The notes under the pieces: model-generated
What the model saw: the letters and a program-made list of their open reading frames with translations, nothing else
Databases searched by the model: none
What the model was told of the DNA's origin: nothing
Program-made: the position numbers and the translations under genes
Assembly: GCA_035629075.1 (NCBI GenBank)
Contig: DASPIK010000095.1
Location: 33,003-97,002, forward strand
DNA: 64,000 nucleotides
DNA from: JAEZPW01 sp035629075
Lineage (GTDB): Bacteria > Acidobacteriota > Terriglobia > Terriglobales > Acidobacteriaceae
Reading direction: 5' to 3'
In this document: positions 1-8,763 of the stretch, in pieces
Layout: the number at the start of each line of letters is the position of its first letter
How positions within the stretch are numbered: position 1 is the stretch's first letter

Positions 1-491
1 GAGCGTGGCACCATGAGCAGGATTTCTTCGGTTGCGCGCGTAATGGTCGGCACCATCATGATGCCAAGCGCAATCCCGCCAGAGAGCGCCGAGAAATGCC
101 CCTGCGTAACGACAACGAGTGAGTAAATCGCTATGCCGATCACGATCGAAGGCACGCCGTTCAGGACGTCCGCCGTGAAACGGCAGATATGGGCAAAACG
201 ACCGCGACCGTATTCCGCAAGGTAAACGCCACCTCCGATACCGAGGGGCACACCGATAGCGCTGGCGATGCCGAGAATCATGGCGGACCCGGCGATGGCG
301 TTTCCCATGCCTCCGCCGCTTTCACCGACGGGCTTGGGGATCTGCGTTAGGAAGGCCCAGTTCAGTGCACCGAAGCCCTTCATTACGAGGTAAACAAAAA
401 TTGCAGCTAGCGGGACGATGACCAGCACTGCCGCGATGGCAGCTCCGGCGGTGGCGAGCTTGTCTGTGACGTATCGAAACCTATTGTGCAT
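1..491 (-). CDS. pstA: Phosphate ABC transporter permease PstA (partial, 3' end beyond window)
   Basis: Inner-membrane permease subunit of the high-affinity PstSCAB phosphate importer. The ATG is at 491-489 and the frame stays open to base 1, giving 163 visible residues. An N-terminal hydrophobic segment (about residues 13-37) is followed by a Gly-rich stretch and the typical PstA core with YLAEYGRG and LNGVPSIVIGIAIY, the PstA counterpart of the PstC VELLAAIPSVIYG segment. The start lies inside the end of pstC (11-bp overlap), so the two permeases are translationally coupled. The C-terminus, and probably pstB and phoU, lie outside the window. Confidence 0.93.
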   Translation of the reverse strand, partial: MHNRFRYVTDKLATAGAAIAAVLVIVPLAAIFVYLVMKGFGALNWAFLTQIPKPVGESGGGMGNAIAGSAMILGIASAIGVPLGIGGGVYLAEYGRGRFAHICRFTADVLNGVPSIVIGIAIYSLVVVTQGHFSALSGGIALGIMMVPTITRATEEILLMVPR

Positions 492-1545
492 GGCTGCTCA
501 CAGGGACTCCGCGAGTTATTGACCACACGAGAAGCCGGGCCAACGCATTTACGACAAGAGTGAGGAGCAGCAACGCCAGTCCAATCTCCACCAATGCGCT
601 GAGAAAAAGTTCATCAGTTGCTTCGCTGAATTCGTTGGCGATGACGCTCGCCATGGTGTAACCGGGGGCGAACAGTGACTTCGCGATCTCTGCACGGTTG
701 CCGATCACCATGGTTACAGCCATGGTTTCGCCCAGCGCACGGCCAAGGCCAAGGATGATGGCACCGAGTATGCCTGCTCGCGCGTTGCGTAGAACGGCGA
801 TCCGAATCATCTCGAAGCGTGTTGCACCGAGTGCGAGCGCCGCTTCGCGCTGGTTGCGCGGCACAGCAATCAGCACTTCGCGTGTAATCGAAGAGATGAT
901 CGGGATGATCATGATGGCCAGGATTATTCCTGCGGCCAGCATGCCGAAGCCCAACTGCATGCCGTCGAATAGCCCAGTCCAGGCAAAGTGCTCAGCCAGC
1001 CATGGCTGCACATACGACCGGAGCAGAGGAGAGAGAACGAAGATTGCCCACAGTCCGTAAATGACACTGGGAATGGCCGCGAGCAGCTCCACCATGAATG
1101 ATAGTGGTCCGCGAAGCACGCGCGGGCACATCTCAGTGATGAACACCGCAACGCCGACGGCGAGGGGCACAGCAAGGATGAGAGCCAGGAAGGACGAGAC
1201 GAGTGTTCCGTACACAAACGGGAGCGCGCCGAAGTCGCCGGAGACCGGATCCCATGCTGTTCCAGTGAAGAAACTGAGTCCAAACTTCCCCAATGTCGGC
1301 TGCGAGTTCTCAACGAGTTCAAAGATGACCAGGCCAAGTATCAGCAGAACGGAAGCGGCACAAACAAAAGTGGAAGTCTTAAAAATACGATCGGCGAGAT
1401 TGCTGAGAAGCGACGGCTTGGCAAATGCACGCTGAGTTTCGAGCGGCTGCCTGTGAACTGCGACTGGGCCCTCGTCTTGCTCATGCCTCGGCTGCTGCTC
1501 AGGTCTCGGACTGAGCTTCTTAGCTCTAACGGAATCTGTTCCCAT
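481..1545 (-). CDS. pstC: Phosphate ABC transporter permease PstC
   Basis: Second permease of the Pst phosphate importer. The 354-residue protein has a charged cytoplasmic N-terminal extension of about 50 residues, then six predicted membrane spans. Family landmarks are TGTAWDPVSGDFGALPF, VELLAAIPSVIYGLWA and the EAA-type loop REAALALGATRFEMI that contacts the ATPase PstB. It is followed by pstA with an 11-bp overlap. A 217-bp gap separates it from the porin gene upstream. No clear Shine-Dalgarno sequence precedes the ATG. A weak PHO-like repeat lies 11-29 bases upstream, so it may have its own promoter. Confidence 0.96.
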   Translation of the reverse strand: MGTDSVRAKKLSPRPEQQPRHEQDEGPVAVHRQPLETQRAFAKPSLLSNLADRIFKTSTFVCAASVLLILGLVIFELVENSQPTLGKFGLSFFTGTAWDPVSGDFGALPFVYGTLVSSFLALILAVPLAVGVAVFITEMCPRVLRGPLSFMVELLAAIPSVIYGLWAIFVLSPLLRSYVQPWLAEHFAWTGLFDGMQLGFGMLAAGIILAIMIIPIISSITREVLIAVPRNQREAALALGATRFEMIRIAVLRNARAGILGAIILGLGRALGETMAVTMVIGNRAEIAKSLFAPGYTMASVIANEFSEATDELFLSALVEIGLALLLLTLVVNALARLLVWSITRGVPVSSHAQ

Positions 1546-1555
1546 CCAGCCGAAG

Positions 1556-1574
1556 GTAACAAAGCCGTGTTACA
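1556..1574 (-). promoter_or_regulatory. Weak PHO-box-like element upstream of pstC
   Basis: GTAACA at 1556-1561 and TGTTAC at 1568-1573 form an inverted pair. GTTACA at 1569-1574 is also followed 11 bases later by the looser ATTAAA. The same GTTACA word occurs as a clean 11-bp repeat upstream of pstS. The element sits just before the pstC start. The match is imperfect, so a role as a PhoB site is a guess. Confidence 0.3.
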
Positions 1575-1762
1575 GCCGTATTAAAGGAGTGTGAATCTAC
1601 ATTGGCTATGTAAAGTGGACAAGAAATCGAGACCGCAAGTGGATCTGGCCGAGGCTGCCAAACAGAAAAGGCGCTCCAGGTTTGGAGCACCGTTTCTTGC
1701 CGTTCAGAGAGGCTCATTGCATAAAGCCGCACTGAAGGCCCCTTTTCATGAGTTAGTGCCGG

Positions 1763-3250
1763 CTAAAACTTGTACATCAGGTCGAACTGCATGCGCTTGA
1801 GCCAGTCCTCGGTGTCATTGAGGCGCTTGCCGACCCACAGGGTGTACGCTGCGGTCGTGTTTGGCGTGATCTGGTATTGGCCAAATACTCGGTGTTGCTT
1901 CACGTTCGTAGGCTGGCGCAGATCGCTTTCATTGAACACTGCAATAAGCGCGTCACGCTCGATTCTTGCGAAGCTATATCCGAACTGAAAATCCTTCGGG
2001 TTTTTCACCTGGCCCAAGGAGATTTCAGCCCAGCCAGCCGAATCCTGATTGTCTATCGCATCCAGGTTTCGCTCGAAGTTGAAGAGCAACCGCAGCGGCA
2101 GTTTCTCCGATGGGGTCCGAATCTGGGCATCGAGGACGTAATCAGAGTAGAAGAACCCAGAGGCGAAGCCCGTGACCGCGCCAGCACCGTTCGTAGTGAC
2201 GGCGTTCGTCTGGGCATTGCCAGTGATTCCATTCGCAGCCCGTTGCACCGCGATCACGTTCTCGTTCTGCCACTTCAGCAACGAAACCGAAGGCGTGATA
2301 GTAAGCAGTTTTCCAAACTGCAGCTTGGATCCGATCTGACCGCCCGTTGCCCACGAATCGCGGCCCGAACCGCTTTCGTTGAACATCAATTGCATACCGG
2401 TGAATGAGATGTTCTTCACAACGTTGTTGGGAACGTTGAAGGATAACTTCTCGCTGAACCCTTCCGGATTCAGGTCGTTGTCGAAAGTCAACGGCGTGCG
2501 GGTCCAGGAGTACGCGAACTTGCCGCCGGTCAGGCTCAGCCATTTCGCGTATCGCGGATTGTAGCTAATCCAGCCGCGATCGAGGCCGATCTGTTTGCGC
2601 TCAAAGAAGCCCGTCAAAGTCTGGTTGGTCGAAACCGGATCGGTCAGATCGCCCGTCGCGATGAAAATGCCGCCCGAGAAATCCTCGTTCAGCTTGCTTT
2701 CGACGCCGACTCTAAGGCGAATGCGGGGACGATGACGGTCAGCCGACCCCTCCTGAAAGAAGTTCTCGTAACGAACGCGAGCGTCTCCGCTCCACCTGAA
2801 GCGCCCAAGCACCGCGCCGAGTTCCGACACTTTCTCCTGGTCATCTTGCGTCTGGACGGCTGAGTCCTTCAGTGTGGTCTGCACGTCTGCGACGTCGGCT
2901 TTCAACTTGCTGACGTCTGCCTGCTGCTCTTCGGAACCGCCTTGCATGGCTGCGAGTCTGCTTTGCGCTTCCTGCGCCACGGTCTGTGCGTGCTGTAGTT
3001 GTTGCTGCGTCTGTTGAAGTGCCTGGTCCCGCTGCTGCATCTGCTGCTGCAACTGCTGGATCTGCTGTTGCTGCTGCTCTAGTAATTGGCGTATAGCCTG
3101 AATGTCCTGCTGCGTGGCCGCGGGCGGTTTTTCCGTCTTCATGGCCGACCTGCGCGCTTTCGAGATTGGCTTTGGCGTCGTGGCGGTTTGGCCGAAGACT
3201 GGAACCGTGGCCAGCAAGAGAACTGCACTCCACCTAAGTACCGCTTTCAT
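1763..3250 (-). CDS. Coiled-coil outer-membrane porin in the Pst operon
   Basis: Predicted 495-residue outer-membrane porin, resembling the 'putative porin' family of Acidobacteria. The start is the ATG at 3250 because AGGAGAT lies 7 bases upstream; an in-frame ATG at 3289 lacks this. A signal peptide ends near VPVFGQ. Residues about 45-130 are extremely Gln-rich and predicted to form a coiled coil, as in periplasmic stalks of trimeric porins. The rest is beta-barrel-like, with alternating strands and a C-terminal aromatic (LMYKF). It lies 48 bp behind pstS and is probably cotranscribed, which suggests phosphate passage across the outer membrane; substrate specificity is inferred from context only. 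Confidence 0.8.
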   Translation of the reverse strand: MKAVLRWSAVLLLATVPVFGQTATTPKPISKARRSAMKTEKPPAATQQDIQAIRQLLEQQQQQIQQLQQQMQQRDQALQQTQQQLQHAQTVAQEAQSRLAAMQGGSEEQQADVSKLKADVADVQTTLKDSAVQTQDDQEKVSELGAVLGRFRWSGDARVRYENFFQEGSADRHRPRIRLRVGVESKLNEDFSGGIFIATGDLTDPVSTNQTLTGFFERKQIGLDRGWISYNPRYAKWLSLTGGKFAYSWTRTPLTFDNDLNPEGFSEKLSFNVPNNVVKNISFTGMQLMFNESGSGRDSWATGGQIGSKLQFGKLLTITPSVSLLKWQNENVIAVQRAANGITGNAQTNAVTTNGAGAVTGFASGFFYSDYVLDAQIRTPSEKLPLRLLFNFERNLDAIDNQDSAGWAEISLGQVKNPKDFQFGYSFARIERDALIAVFNESDLRQPTNVKQHRVFGQYQITPNTTAAYTLWVGKRLNDTEDWLKRMQFDLMYKF

Positions 3251-3298
3251 CAATATCTCCTTGAGACGTCGAACAGTAATGAGGTCCACTTTTAAGAG

Positions 3299-4306
3299 CT
3301 AGCGAATTTTGGTGATGGTGGCCCGGACCTTCTCAGCAACGGTTTGTGGCAGCGGCGCGTAATGAAGTGTCGGTGCGCTCTTCTGGCCTTCGGCCAGCAT
3401 CCACTGTAGGAACTGGTTGATGACTTTGCCCTTATTGGGGTCCTTGGACTGCTCGGGGATTAGTAGCCACGTGAAGCTAGCGATGGGATAAGCGTCCTTG
3501 CCTGGGGCATTGGTGATGGAGACGCGATAATCGGCAGGCATGCTCTTCAGCGACGCTGCGGCCGCCGTCGTGCTCTGCAGGCTCGCCTTCACGAAGTTAC
3601 CCGCGGAATTCTTTACGCTGCCGTAAGGGATCTTGTTCTGCTCGGCATAGATCAGCTCAACATAGCCGATCGCGCCCTTCATCTGGCGAATCATGCCTGC
3701 AATGCCCTCGTTACCTTTTGCGCCAAGTCCGACAGGCCAACTCACCGAGGTCTTCGCGCCTACGCGGCTCTTCCATTCGGGGCTCACTTTGGAGAGGTAA
3801 TCCGTAAACACAAAAGTGGTGCCGCTGCCGTCAGAGCGATGTACGACAATGATGTTCTCGTCCGGCAGGTTAACCCCAGGGTTTGCCTTTGTAAGCTGAG
3901 CGTCATTCCACTTTGTGATCTTGCCCAGGTAGATACCGGCGAGCGCTTCGGGCGTGAACTTCAGGTTCTGCAAGCCAGGAAGGTTGTAGGCGGGAACCAC
4001 CGCGCCGAGCACTGTCGGGATGTGCAGGATTTTTCCTTTGAACTGTGAGATCTGCTCGTCGGTCATCGGGCCGTCAGTCGCCCCGAAGTCCACGGTTCCG
4101 GCGATGACCTGGCGAATGCCGCCACCGCTGCCGATGGACTGATAATTGATCTGAACGTCGGAACGGACCTTTCGGAAATCGTTGAACCACTTCGAATAGA
4201 TCGGGTACGGGAACGTGGCACCCGCGCCGTTGAGATTGGTCTGCGCTGCTGAGAACCCGGCCAGTACAAGAAGGGCCAAGGCCAGAGCAAGTGTTCTCCT
4301 TATCAT
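3299..4306 (-). CDS. pstS: Phosphate-binding periplasmic protein PstS
   Basis: Periplasmic receptor that delivers inorganic phosphate to PstCA. It has 335 residues with a signal peptide ending near AGFSAAQ. Conserved ligand-site segments are visible: GAGATFPYPIYSKWF, SIGSGGGIRQV, FGATDGPM, the phosphate loop VVHRSDGSGTTFVF, and VGLGAKGNEGIAG. The ATG at 4306 is preceded by AGGAGGAAAGA. A pair of GTTACA repeats 11 bp apart lies 34 bases upstream and is a candidate PhoB site. The porin gene follows on the same strand. Confidence 0.97.
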   Translation of the reverse strand: MIRRTLALALALLVLAGFSAAQTNLNGAGATFPYPIYSKWFNDFRKVRSDVQINYQSIGSGGGIRQVIAGTVDFGATDGPMTDEQISQFKGKILHIPTVLGAVVPAYNLPGLQNLKFTPEALAGIYLGKITKWNDAQLTKANPGVNLPDENIIVVHRSDGSGTTFVFTDYLSKVSPEWKSRVGAKTSVSWPVGLGAKGNEGIAGMIRQMKGAIGYVELIYAEQNKIPYGSVKNSAGNFVKASLQSTTAAAASLKSMPADYRVSITNAPGKDAYPIASFTWLLIPEQSKDPNKGKVINQFLQWMLAEGQKSAPTLHYAPLPQTVAEKVRATITKIR

Positions 4307-4339
4307 TCTTTCCTCCTGGCCAAGTTGTACCGAGTTCCT

Positions 4340-4356
4340 GTTACAGCGCGGTTACA
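4340..4356 (-). promoter_or_regulatory. Candidate PHO box upstream of pstS
   Basis: Two exact copies of GTTACA (4340-4345 and 4351-4356; TGTAAC on the coding strand) sit with an 11-bp period, TGTAAC-N5-TGTAAC, 34 bases before the pstS ATG. PhoB/PhoP-type regulators bind tandem half-sites one helical turn apart. A closely similar repeat lies at the same distance before phoB in this window. Confidence 0.6.
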
Positions 4357-4444
4357 CGGGGATGAAAACTGAATTAAACGCGAGGCTCTGTTCGGGCTGG
4401 AACAGGGTTCGGAGGGAACATGGCGCGGGTGCTAACACCAATGC

Positions 4445-4627
4445 TTACGCCGCTTTGGGGCCAAGCCAGCGTGTTTCAGGGAGCGGATCGGTCCGCTCCT
4501 GCACAGATATGGTCCTTACGAGCGAGAAGATGAATTCGTGGCGCGGAACGGGCCTGCGGCGCAGCGAGGCAATCACAAAGCCGAATATGAGCCCGAAGAT
4601 CAGAAACGGAACGAACAGAGCGAGCAT
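4445..4627 (-). CDS. Small single-span membrane protein between phoR and pstS
   Basis: A 60-residue protein not recognised as a named family. Residues 2-20 form one hydrophobic span (FVPFLIFGLIFGFVIA), followed by a basic stop-transfer segment SLRRRPVPRH and a short soluble tail. The ATG at 4627 was chosen because GGGAGG lies 7 bases upstream; a longer in-frame start at 4648 has no such signal and adds a charged peptide before the span. It sits between phoR and pstS on the same strand, so a link to phosphate sensing or transport is possible but unproven. Confidence 0.5.
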   Translation of the reverse strand: MLALFVPFLIFGLIFGFVIASLRRRPVPRHEFIFSLVRTISVQERTDPLPETRWLGPKAA

Positions 4628-4688
4628 GTCGCGCCTCCCATGCGACATTAGCTTCGCGCTTTTATGTTAAACCTGAATGAATGTGAGG

Positions 4689-6425
4689 TTAAAACGCACG
4701 TTGTGCTGCGTGTGTGTTGGCAATTGGCAGAGTGAACGAGAACGTTGCGCCCTGATGTAAGTCGCTTCGGGCCTCGATCGTACCGCCATGTGCGAGCACA
4801 ATGTGCTTGGCAATCGCAAGGCCTAAGCCGGTTCCGCCAGATTCCCGCGACCGAGCCTTATCAATGCGATAGAACCGCTCGAAAAGTCGCGGCAGGTGCT
4901 CGGAAGCGATTCCAGGGCCGTAGTCCTGCACATAGAACTGGACGAAGTCACCGTTATCATTGGATCCAATGATGATCCTCTTACCGGCGGCAGCGTATTT
5001 AAGCGCATTCTCAATGAGATTGGAAAACACTTGATGAATGGCGTCGGGATCCGCGTTCACGGGCCTGACGGAACCAGCCTCAATCTCCAAAGCTACGCCG
5101 GCACCTCGGGCGGATTCACGGAAAACCTCGGCTGCTTCGTTTAACAGTTCCGATGGGAGCGCTGGATGAAAGTCAAAACGATGCTCGCGTGATTCCACAC
5201 GCGCCAGTGTGAGCAGGTCGTCCGTAAGGCGCGTCATACGCCAAGCGTTCCTGCGAATGATCTCCAGAAATTCCCGCGAGCTGCGGGAGTCGTGCTCACC
5301 TTCGAGTAGCGTTTCCGCATATCCCTGGATTGATGTCAAAGGCGTGCGCAACTCATGGGAGACGTTGGCGATGAAGTCGCGCCGCGTCTTCTCAACGCGC
5401 TCAATCGCGGTGAGGTCATAGAGCACGGCAACGGCCGCTCCGTCGGGCATAGGCGCAATTGCGGCGTTGTAGACCCGTCCCGGAGCAACGGATGCGAGTC
5501 GAACACTGCGAGAGCCACCGTTCTCCAGCACTGCCTGAAGTGCACTGAGGAAATCGGGATCGCGGAGCGTTTCGGTCAGGGGAGCGCCGATTCGAACACC
5601 GCTCTGCACCACGGATCGCATCTGCCGGTTCACCCATAGGACTCGACCATCTCTCGCGACAGCAATAACACCTTCCTGCATGCTGTTCAGCACGGTCTCA
5701 AGTTCTTCGCGGCTGCGCTGCACGGCGCCGAAGCTCTGTTCCAGTTTACGCGCGGTCGCATCCAATGCTGCTGCCGTCTTTGCGATCTCATCGGTTCCAT
5801 GTTCGTCGATTCGCGCGGAAAGATCGCCATCAGAGATCCTTTGCGAGAACTCGACGATGTTGCGCAATCGCCGCGAGACTACGCTCGCGACGTAGGCAGC
5901 GAATATCATGGCAAGAACAAGCGCAATAATGGACGCTTTCAAGAGGGTGTTTCGTATGGTACGCGTGGACTCCTGTATCGCCGACAGAGGGTACGCCAAA
6001 CGCACGGCGCCGTCACGGACTGGTGCAGCTGTGTAAAGAAAAGGCGCGCCAACGGTGTGGCTCGACCGAGTATCACTACCGAGCTTTCCGCCCAACGCGG
6101 CAACGAACTCAGGCCGGGCGCCGTGATTTTCCATGGTAGCCGGATCGGCCTCTGAGTCGGCAAGCACACGCCCAGACTTGTCGATTACAGTGGCCCGCGC
6201 GCGCGAGTCGGCGGCTATTTCTGTCACAATCTGTTGCAGTGACTCGCGGTCAGCTGTTTGCACTCGATGTGCGAACAACTTGACCTTGTCACTTAATGAT
6301 TGATCGATCTGGACTCGAACCGATTGGTGCCATGCGGCGCGCACCATCATGCCGAGTGTGACAGTCGAAACAATGATGACCAGCACAAAGGCTGCCAGGA
6401 GCTTCAGGAAAATACTGCTCCTCAT
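4689..6425 (-). CDS. phoR: Phosphate regulon sensor histidine kinase PhoR
   Basis: Membrane histidine kinase that phosphorylates PhoB when phosphate is limiting. The 578 residues contain a first span (about 7-29), a periplasmic sensor (30-155), a second span (160-182), HAMP (183-235), PAS (242-340), the HisKA box VSHELRTPLTSIQG with His357, the N box FSNLIENALKY near 468-478, and the ATP lid DYGPGIA (501-507) and GGTGLGLAI (530-538). Its ATG overlaps the phoB stop by 4 bp. The long periplasmic domain differs from the short loop of E. coli PhoR and is closer to the layout of B. subtilis PhoR. Confidence 0.92.
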   Translation of the reverse strand: MRSSIFLKLLAAFVLVIIVSTVTLGMMVRAAWHQSVRVQIDQSLSDKVKLFAHRVQTADRESLQQIVTEIAADSRARATVIDKSGRVLADSEADPATMENHGARPEFVAALGGKLGSDTRSSHTVGAPFLYTAAPVRDGAVRLAYPLSAIQESTRTIRNTLLKASIIALVLAMIFAAYVASVVSRRLRNIVEFSQRISDGDLSARIDEHGTDEIAKTAAALDATARKLEQSFGAVQRSREELETVLNSMQEGVIAVARDGRVLWVNRQMRSVVQSGVRIGAPLTETLRDPDFLSALQAVLENGGSRSVRLASVAPGRVYNAAIAPMPDGAAVAVLYDLTAIERVEKTRRDFIANVSHELRTPLTSIQGYAETLLEGEHDSRSSREFLEIIRRNAWRMTRLTDDLLTLARVESREHRFDFHPALPSELLNEAAEVFRESARGAGVALEIEAGSVRPVNADPDAIHQVFSNLIENALKYAAAGKRIIIGSNDNGDFVQFYVQDYGPGIASEHLPRLFERFYRIDKARSRESGGTGLGLAIAKHIVLAHGGTIEARSDLHQGATFSFTLPIANTHAAQRAF

Positions 6426-7114
6426 GCCGGCTCCCCAAAACGATAACCCGCCCCCCGAACGGTCCTTAACATGTCCGGGTTCTCCGGATCGCGCTCGATC
6501 TTCTCTCTAAGCCTGCGCACATAAACGTCTACCGAGCGCGGGGTGACAAATGCATTATCGCGCCAGACGGCGTCCAGCAACTGATCACGGGTGAAAACGC
6601 GCCCGATATGTCTTACGAAATATTCGAGCAGGCGAAACTCCGTGGCTGTAGTCGTGATGCGCTTACCCCGAACACTGACGAGCATCGCACCTGTATCGAT
6701 CTCGACGTCGCCAGACCTGAGCGTTTCTATCGGCAGCGGGCGCTCGAAGCGACGAAGAACAGCTCTGATGCGAGCTATGAGTTCCCGAGGGCTGAATGGC
6801 TTCGTGATGTAGTCGTCCCCGCCGAGTTCCAAACCGGCAACGCGGTCAGACTCTGAAGTCTTAGCGGTGAGGAATATGACAGGTATGGTTGCGAGCGCAA
6901 CACTTTGCCGAATCTCATCACAAAGGCGCAAACCGCTCTTGCCCGGCAGCATCACATCCAACAGGAATAATGAGGGTGGCTCTTTTTCGCACGCTTCCAC
7001 CACGCCTTGCCCCGTTGAGAACCTACGAACTACATATCCTGCGTTAGCCAGGCTGTGCGAAACCAACTGGGCAATATCAACGTCATCTTCTACGGTCACG
7101 ATAGTTTGCTTCAT
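6422..7114 (-). CDS. phoB: Phosphate regulon response regulator PhoB (OmpR family)
   Basis: DNA-binding partner of PhoR. The 230 residues contain a receiver domain (1-120) with acidic pocket ED at 10-11, phosphoacceptor Asp53 in LLDVMLPGKSG, switch Thr in FLTAK and Lys in ITKPFSPREL. A winged helix follows (about 130-228) with the recognition segment TPRSVDVYVRRLREKI and the terminal wing RGAGYRF. AGGAA lies 6 bases before the ATG. It is the first gene of the phosphate cluster and is preceded by a TTAACA repeat, which suggests autoregulation. Confidence 0.94.
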   Translation of the reverse strand: MKQTIVTVEDDVDIAQLVSHSLANAGYVVRRFSTGQGVVEACEKEPPSLFLLDVMLPGKSGLRLCDEIRQSVALATIPVIFLTAKTSESDRVAGLELGGDDYITKPFSPRELIARIRAVLRRFERPLPIETLRSGDVEIDTGAMLVSVRGKRITTTATEFRLLEYFVRHIGRVFTRDQLLDAVWRDNAFVTPRSVDVYVRRLREKIERDPENPDMLRTVRGAGYRFGEPA

Positions 7115-7146
7115 GCCGGTTCCTGCAACTTAGCTTAACTTACGCA

Positions 7147-7163
7147 TGTTAACGAATTGTTAA
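7147..7163 (-). promoter_or_regulatory. Candidate PHO box upstream of phoB
   Basis: On the minus strand the sequence reads TTAACA-ATTCG-TTAACA, two perfect 6-mers with an 11-bp period, ending 33 bases before the phoB ATG. This is the arrangement known for B. subtilis PhoP sites (TTAACA-like repeats about 11 bp apart). Position and spacing match the pstS element. Confidence 0.6.
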
Positions 7164-7239
7164 AATTCGACGACAACTCTGACGAGACGTTCTGGAACAG
7201 GAAAGCATTCAGGTCCGTTTGCTAACATTGCATCGGCAG

Positions 7240-7662
7240 CTACGGTGCCGCCTTCTGCGCCACGAAGCTACGGATGCATTCTCGGATCTGGTCGCGAACT
7301 TTCCGGAATACCTCCAGCTGCTGTTTGTCAGACCCCATCGCTTCGGCCGGATCCTCGAAAGGCCAGTGCTCACGAACGCACGGGCCTGGGAAAATCGGGC
7401 AGTGCTCTTTTGCGTTGTCGCAGACCGTGATTACCAGAGGGAAATGCTGGCCGACATATTCACCCACATTCTTGGAACGCTGGCCAGAAATGTCGATCCC
7501 GATCTCTTTCATAACCTCCGCCGCTAGTGGGTTGACGGTCGACGGATTGGTCCCGGCGCTGTGAGCTTCGTAGGCATCTCCGCCGTAGGCACGAAGAAAC
7601 CCTTCTGCCATCTGGCTGCGACACGAGTTCCCAGTACAGAGAAACAAAACTCTGGTTTTCAT
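7240..7662 (-). CDS. arsC: Arsenate reductase ArsC (thioredoxin-coupled, LMW-phosphatase fold)
   Basis: Reduces arsenate to arsenite in the cytoplasm for export or methylation. The 140 residues begin with the P-loop LFLCTGNSCRSQMAEG (nucleophilic Cys near residue 9, second Cys near 13) and carry the relay cysteines of the thioredoxin-dependent class in VCDNAKEHCPIFPG. This separates it from the glutaredoxin-dependent E. coli plasmid type. It is the last gene of the ars operon, 9 bp behind acr3. Confidence 0.93.
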   Translation of the reverse strand: MKTRVLFLCTGNSCRSQMAEGFLRAYGGDAYEAHSAGTNPSTVNPLAAEVMKEIGIDISGQRSKNVGEYVGQHFPLVITVCDNAKEHCPIFPGPCVREHWPFEDPAEAMGSDKQQLEVFRKVRDQIRECIRSFVAQKAAP

Positions 7663-7671
7663 GTCCTGCTC

Positions 7672-8757
7672 CTAACGGGGCACGGCTGCGGTGCCGACCG
7701 GCTCAACTTCGATCGCGGAAGGGGCGAAATATTTACGCTGAAAGTAGAACGCAACGTTCACCAGGCCGATCATCACCGGCACTTCGACAAGAGGCCCGAT
7801 GACTGCCGCGAACGCAGCGCCGGAATCGATGCCAAACACCGCGACGGCGACCGCGATCGCGAGTTCGAAATTGTTGGAAGCGGCCGTGAATGAAAGCGTC
7901 GTCGTTTTCGAGTAGTCGGCTCCGAGCTTCCTCCCCAAATAAAACGACACCACGAACATGGCCACGAAATAGATCAGTAATGGAACCGCGATTCGTACGA
8001 CATCTAACGGAAGCCTGACGATGTACTCACCCTTGAGCGAGAACATCACGACAATCGTAAAGAGCAGAGCAATCAGCGTAAGCGGGCCTACACGGGGGAG
8101 GAACCGCCGGTCGTACCATTCGCGTCCCTTGGCCGGGATTAGAACCGTTCGCGTCACGAATCCAGCAAGGAATGGAATGCCAAGGTACACGAACACGCTC
8201 TTGGCGATTTCAGCGATGGAAACATCCACGACCAGCCCCTGTAGTCCGAGGTGAGGTGGCAGCACCGTCATGAACACCCAGGCGTACACGGAGTACAAGA
8301 ACACCTGGAAAAGTGAGTTGAAGGCCACCAAGCCCGCGGCATATTGCGTGTCGCCCTTGGCCAGATCGTTCCAAACGATCACCATTGCGATGCAGCGCGC
8401 GAGCCCGATCAGGATGAGGCCGGCCATGTATTCCGGATAACCGCGGAGAAAAATGGCGGCTAGCGCGAACATCAGAACCGGGCCGATGATCCAGTTCTGC
8501 ACAAGCGACAGGAACAGCACACGCTTGTTGCGAAAGACCTCGTGCAACTCCTCGTACCGCACCTTCGTGAACGGCGGGTACATCATCACGATCAGACCGA
8601 CCGCTATGGGGATCGAAGTCGTCCCGACGCTGAACTTATTCAGAAACGGGACGATGCCTGGGATCAGCCAACCGGATACGACACCGACGATCATGGCCGA
8701 GAAGATCCAAGCGGTGAGATAACGATCCAAGACACCGAGACGGCTTCCAGCTCTCAT
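7672..8757 (-). CDS. acr3: Arsenite efflux transporter Acr3
   Basis: Inner-membrane As(III) exporter of the ACR3 (bile/arsenite/riboflavin transporter) family. It has 361 residues and ten predicted spans. Signature segments are the substrate loop GLARCIAMVIVWNDLAKGD with its essential Cys, FNSLFQVFLYSVYAW, and SFTAASNNFELAIAVA. A near-perfect Shine-Dalgarno GGAGGTGAT precedes the ATG inside the end of arsM (6-bp gap), indicating coupled translation. The protein is distinct from the ArsB family. Confidence 0.95.
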   Translation of the reverse strand: MRAGSRLGVLDRYLTAWIFSAMIVGVVSGWLIPGIVPFLNKFSVGTTSIPIAVGLIVMMYPPFTKVRYEELHEVFRNKRVLFLSLVQNWIIGPVLMFALAAIFLRGYPEYMAGLILIGLARCIAMVIVWNDLAKGDTQYAAGLVAFNSLFQVFLYSVYAWVFMTVLPPHLGLQGLVVDVSIAEIAKSVFVYLGIPFLAGFVTRTVLIPAKGREWYDRRFLPRVGPLTLIALLFTIVVMFSLKGEYIVRLPLDVVRIAVPLLIYFVAMFVVSFYLGRKLGADYSKTTTLSFTAASNNFELAIAVAVAVFGIDSGAAFAAVIGPLVEVPVMIGLVNVAFYFQRKYFAPSAIEVEPVGTAAVPR

Positions 8758-8763
8758 AACCGA

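Noticed and set aside
3248..3289. Earlier in-frame start for the porin at 3289
   Set aside because: It puts a charged peptide before the signal sequence, while ATG 3250 has an AGGAG at ideal distance.
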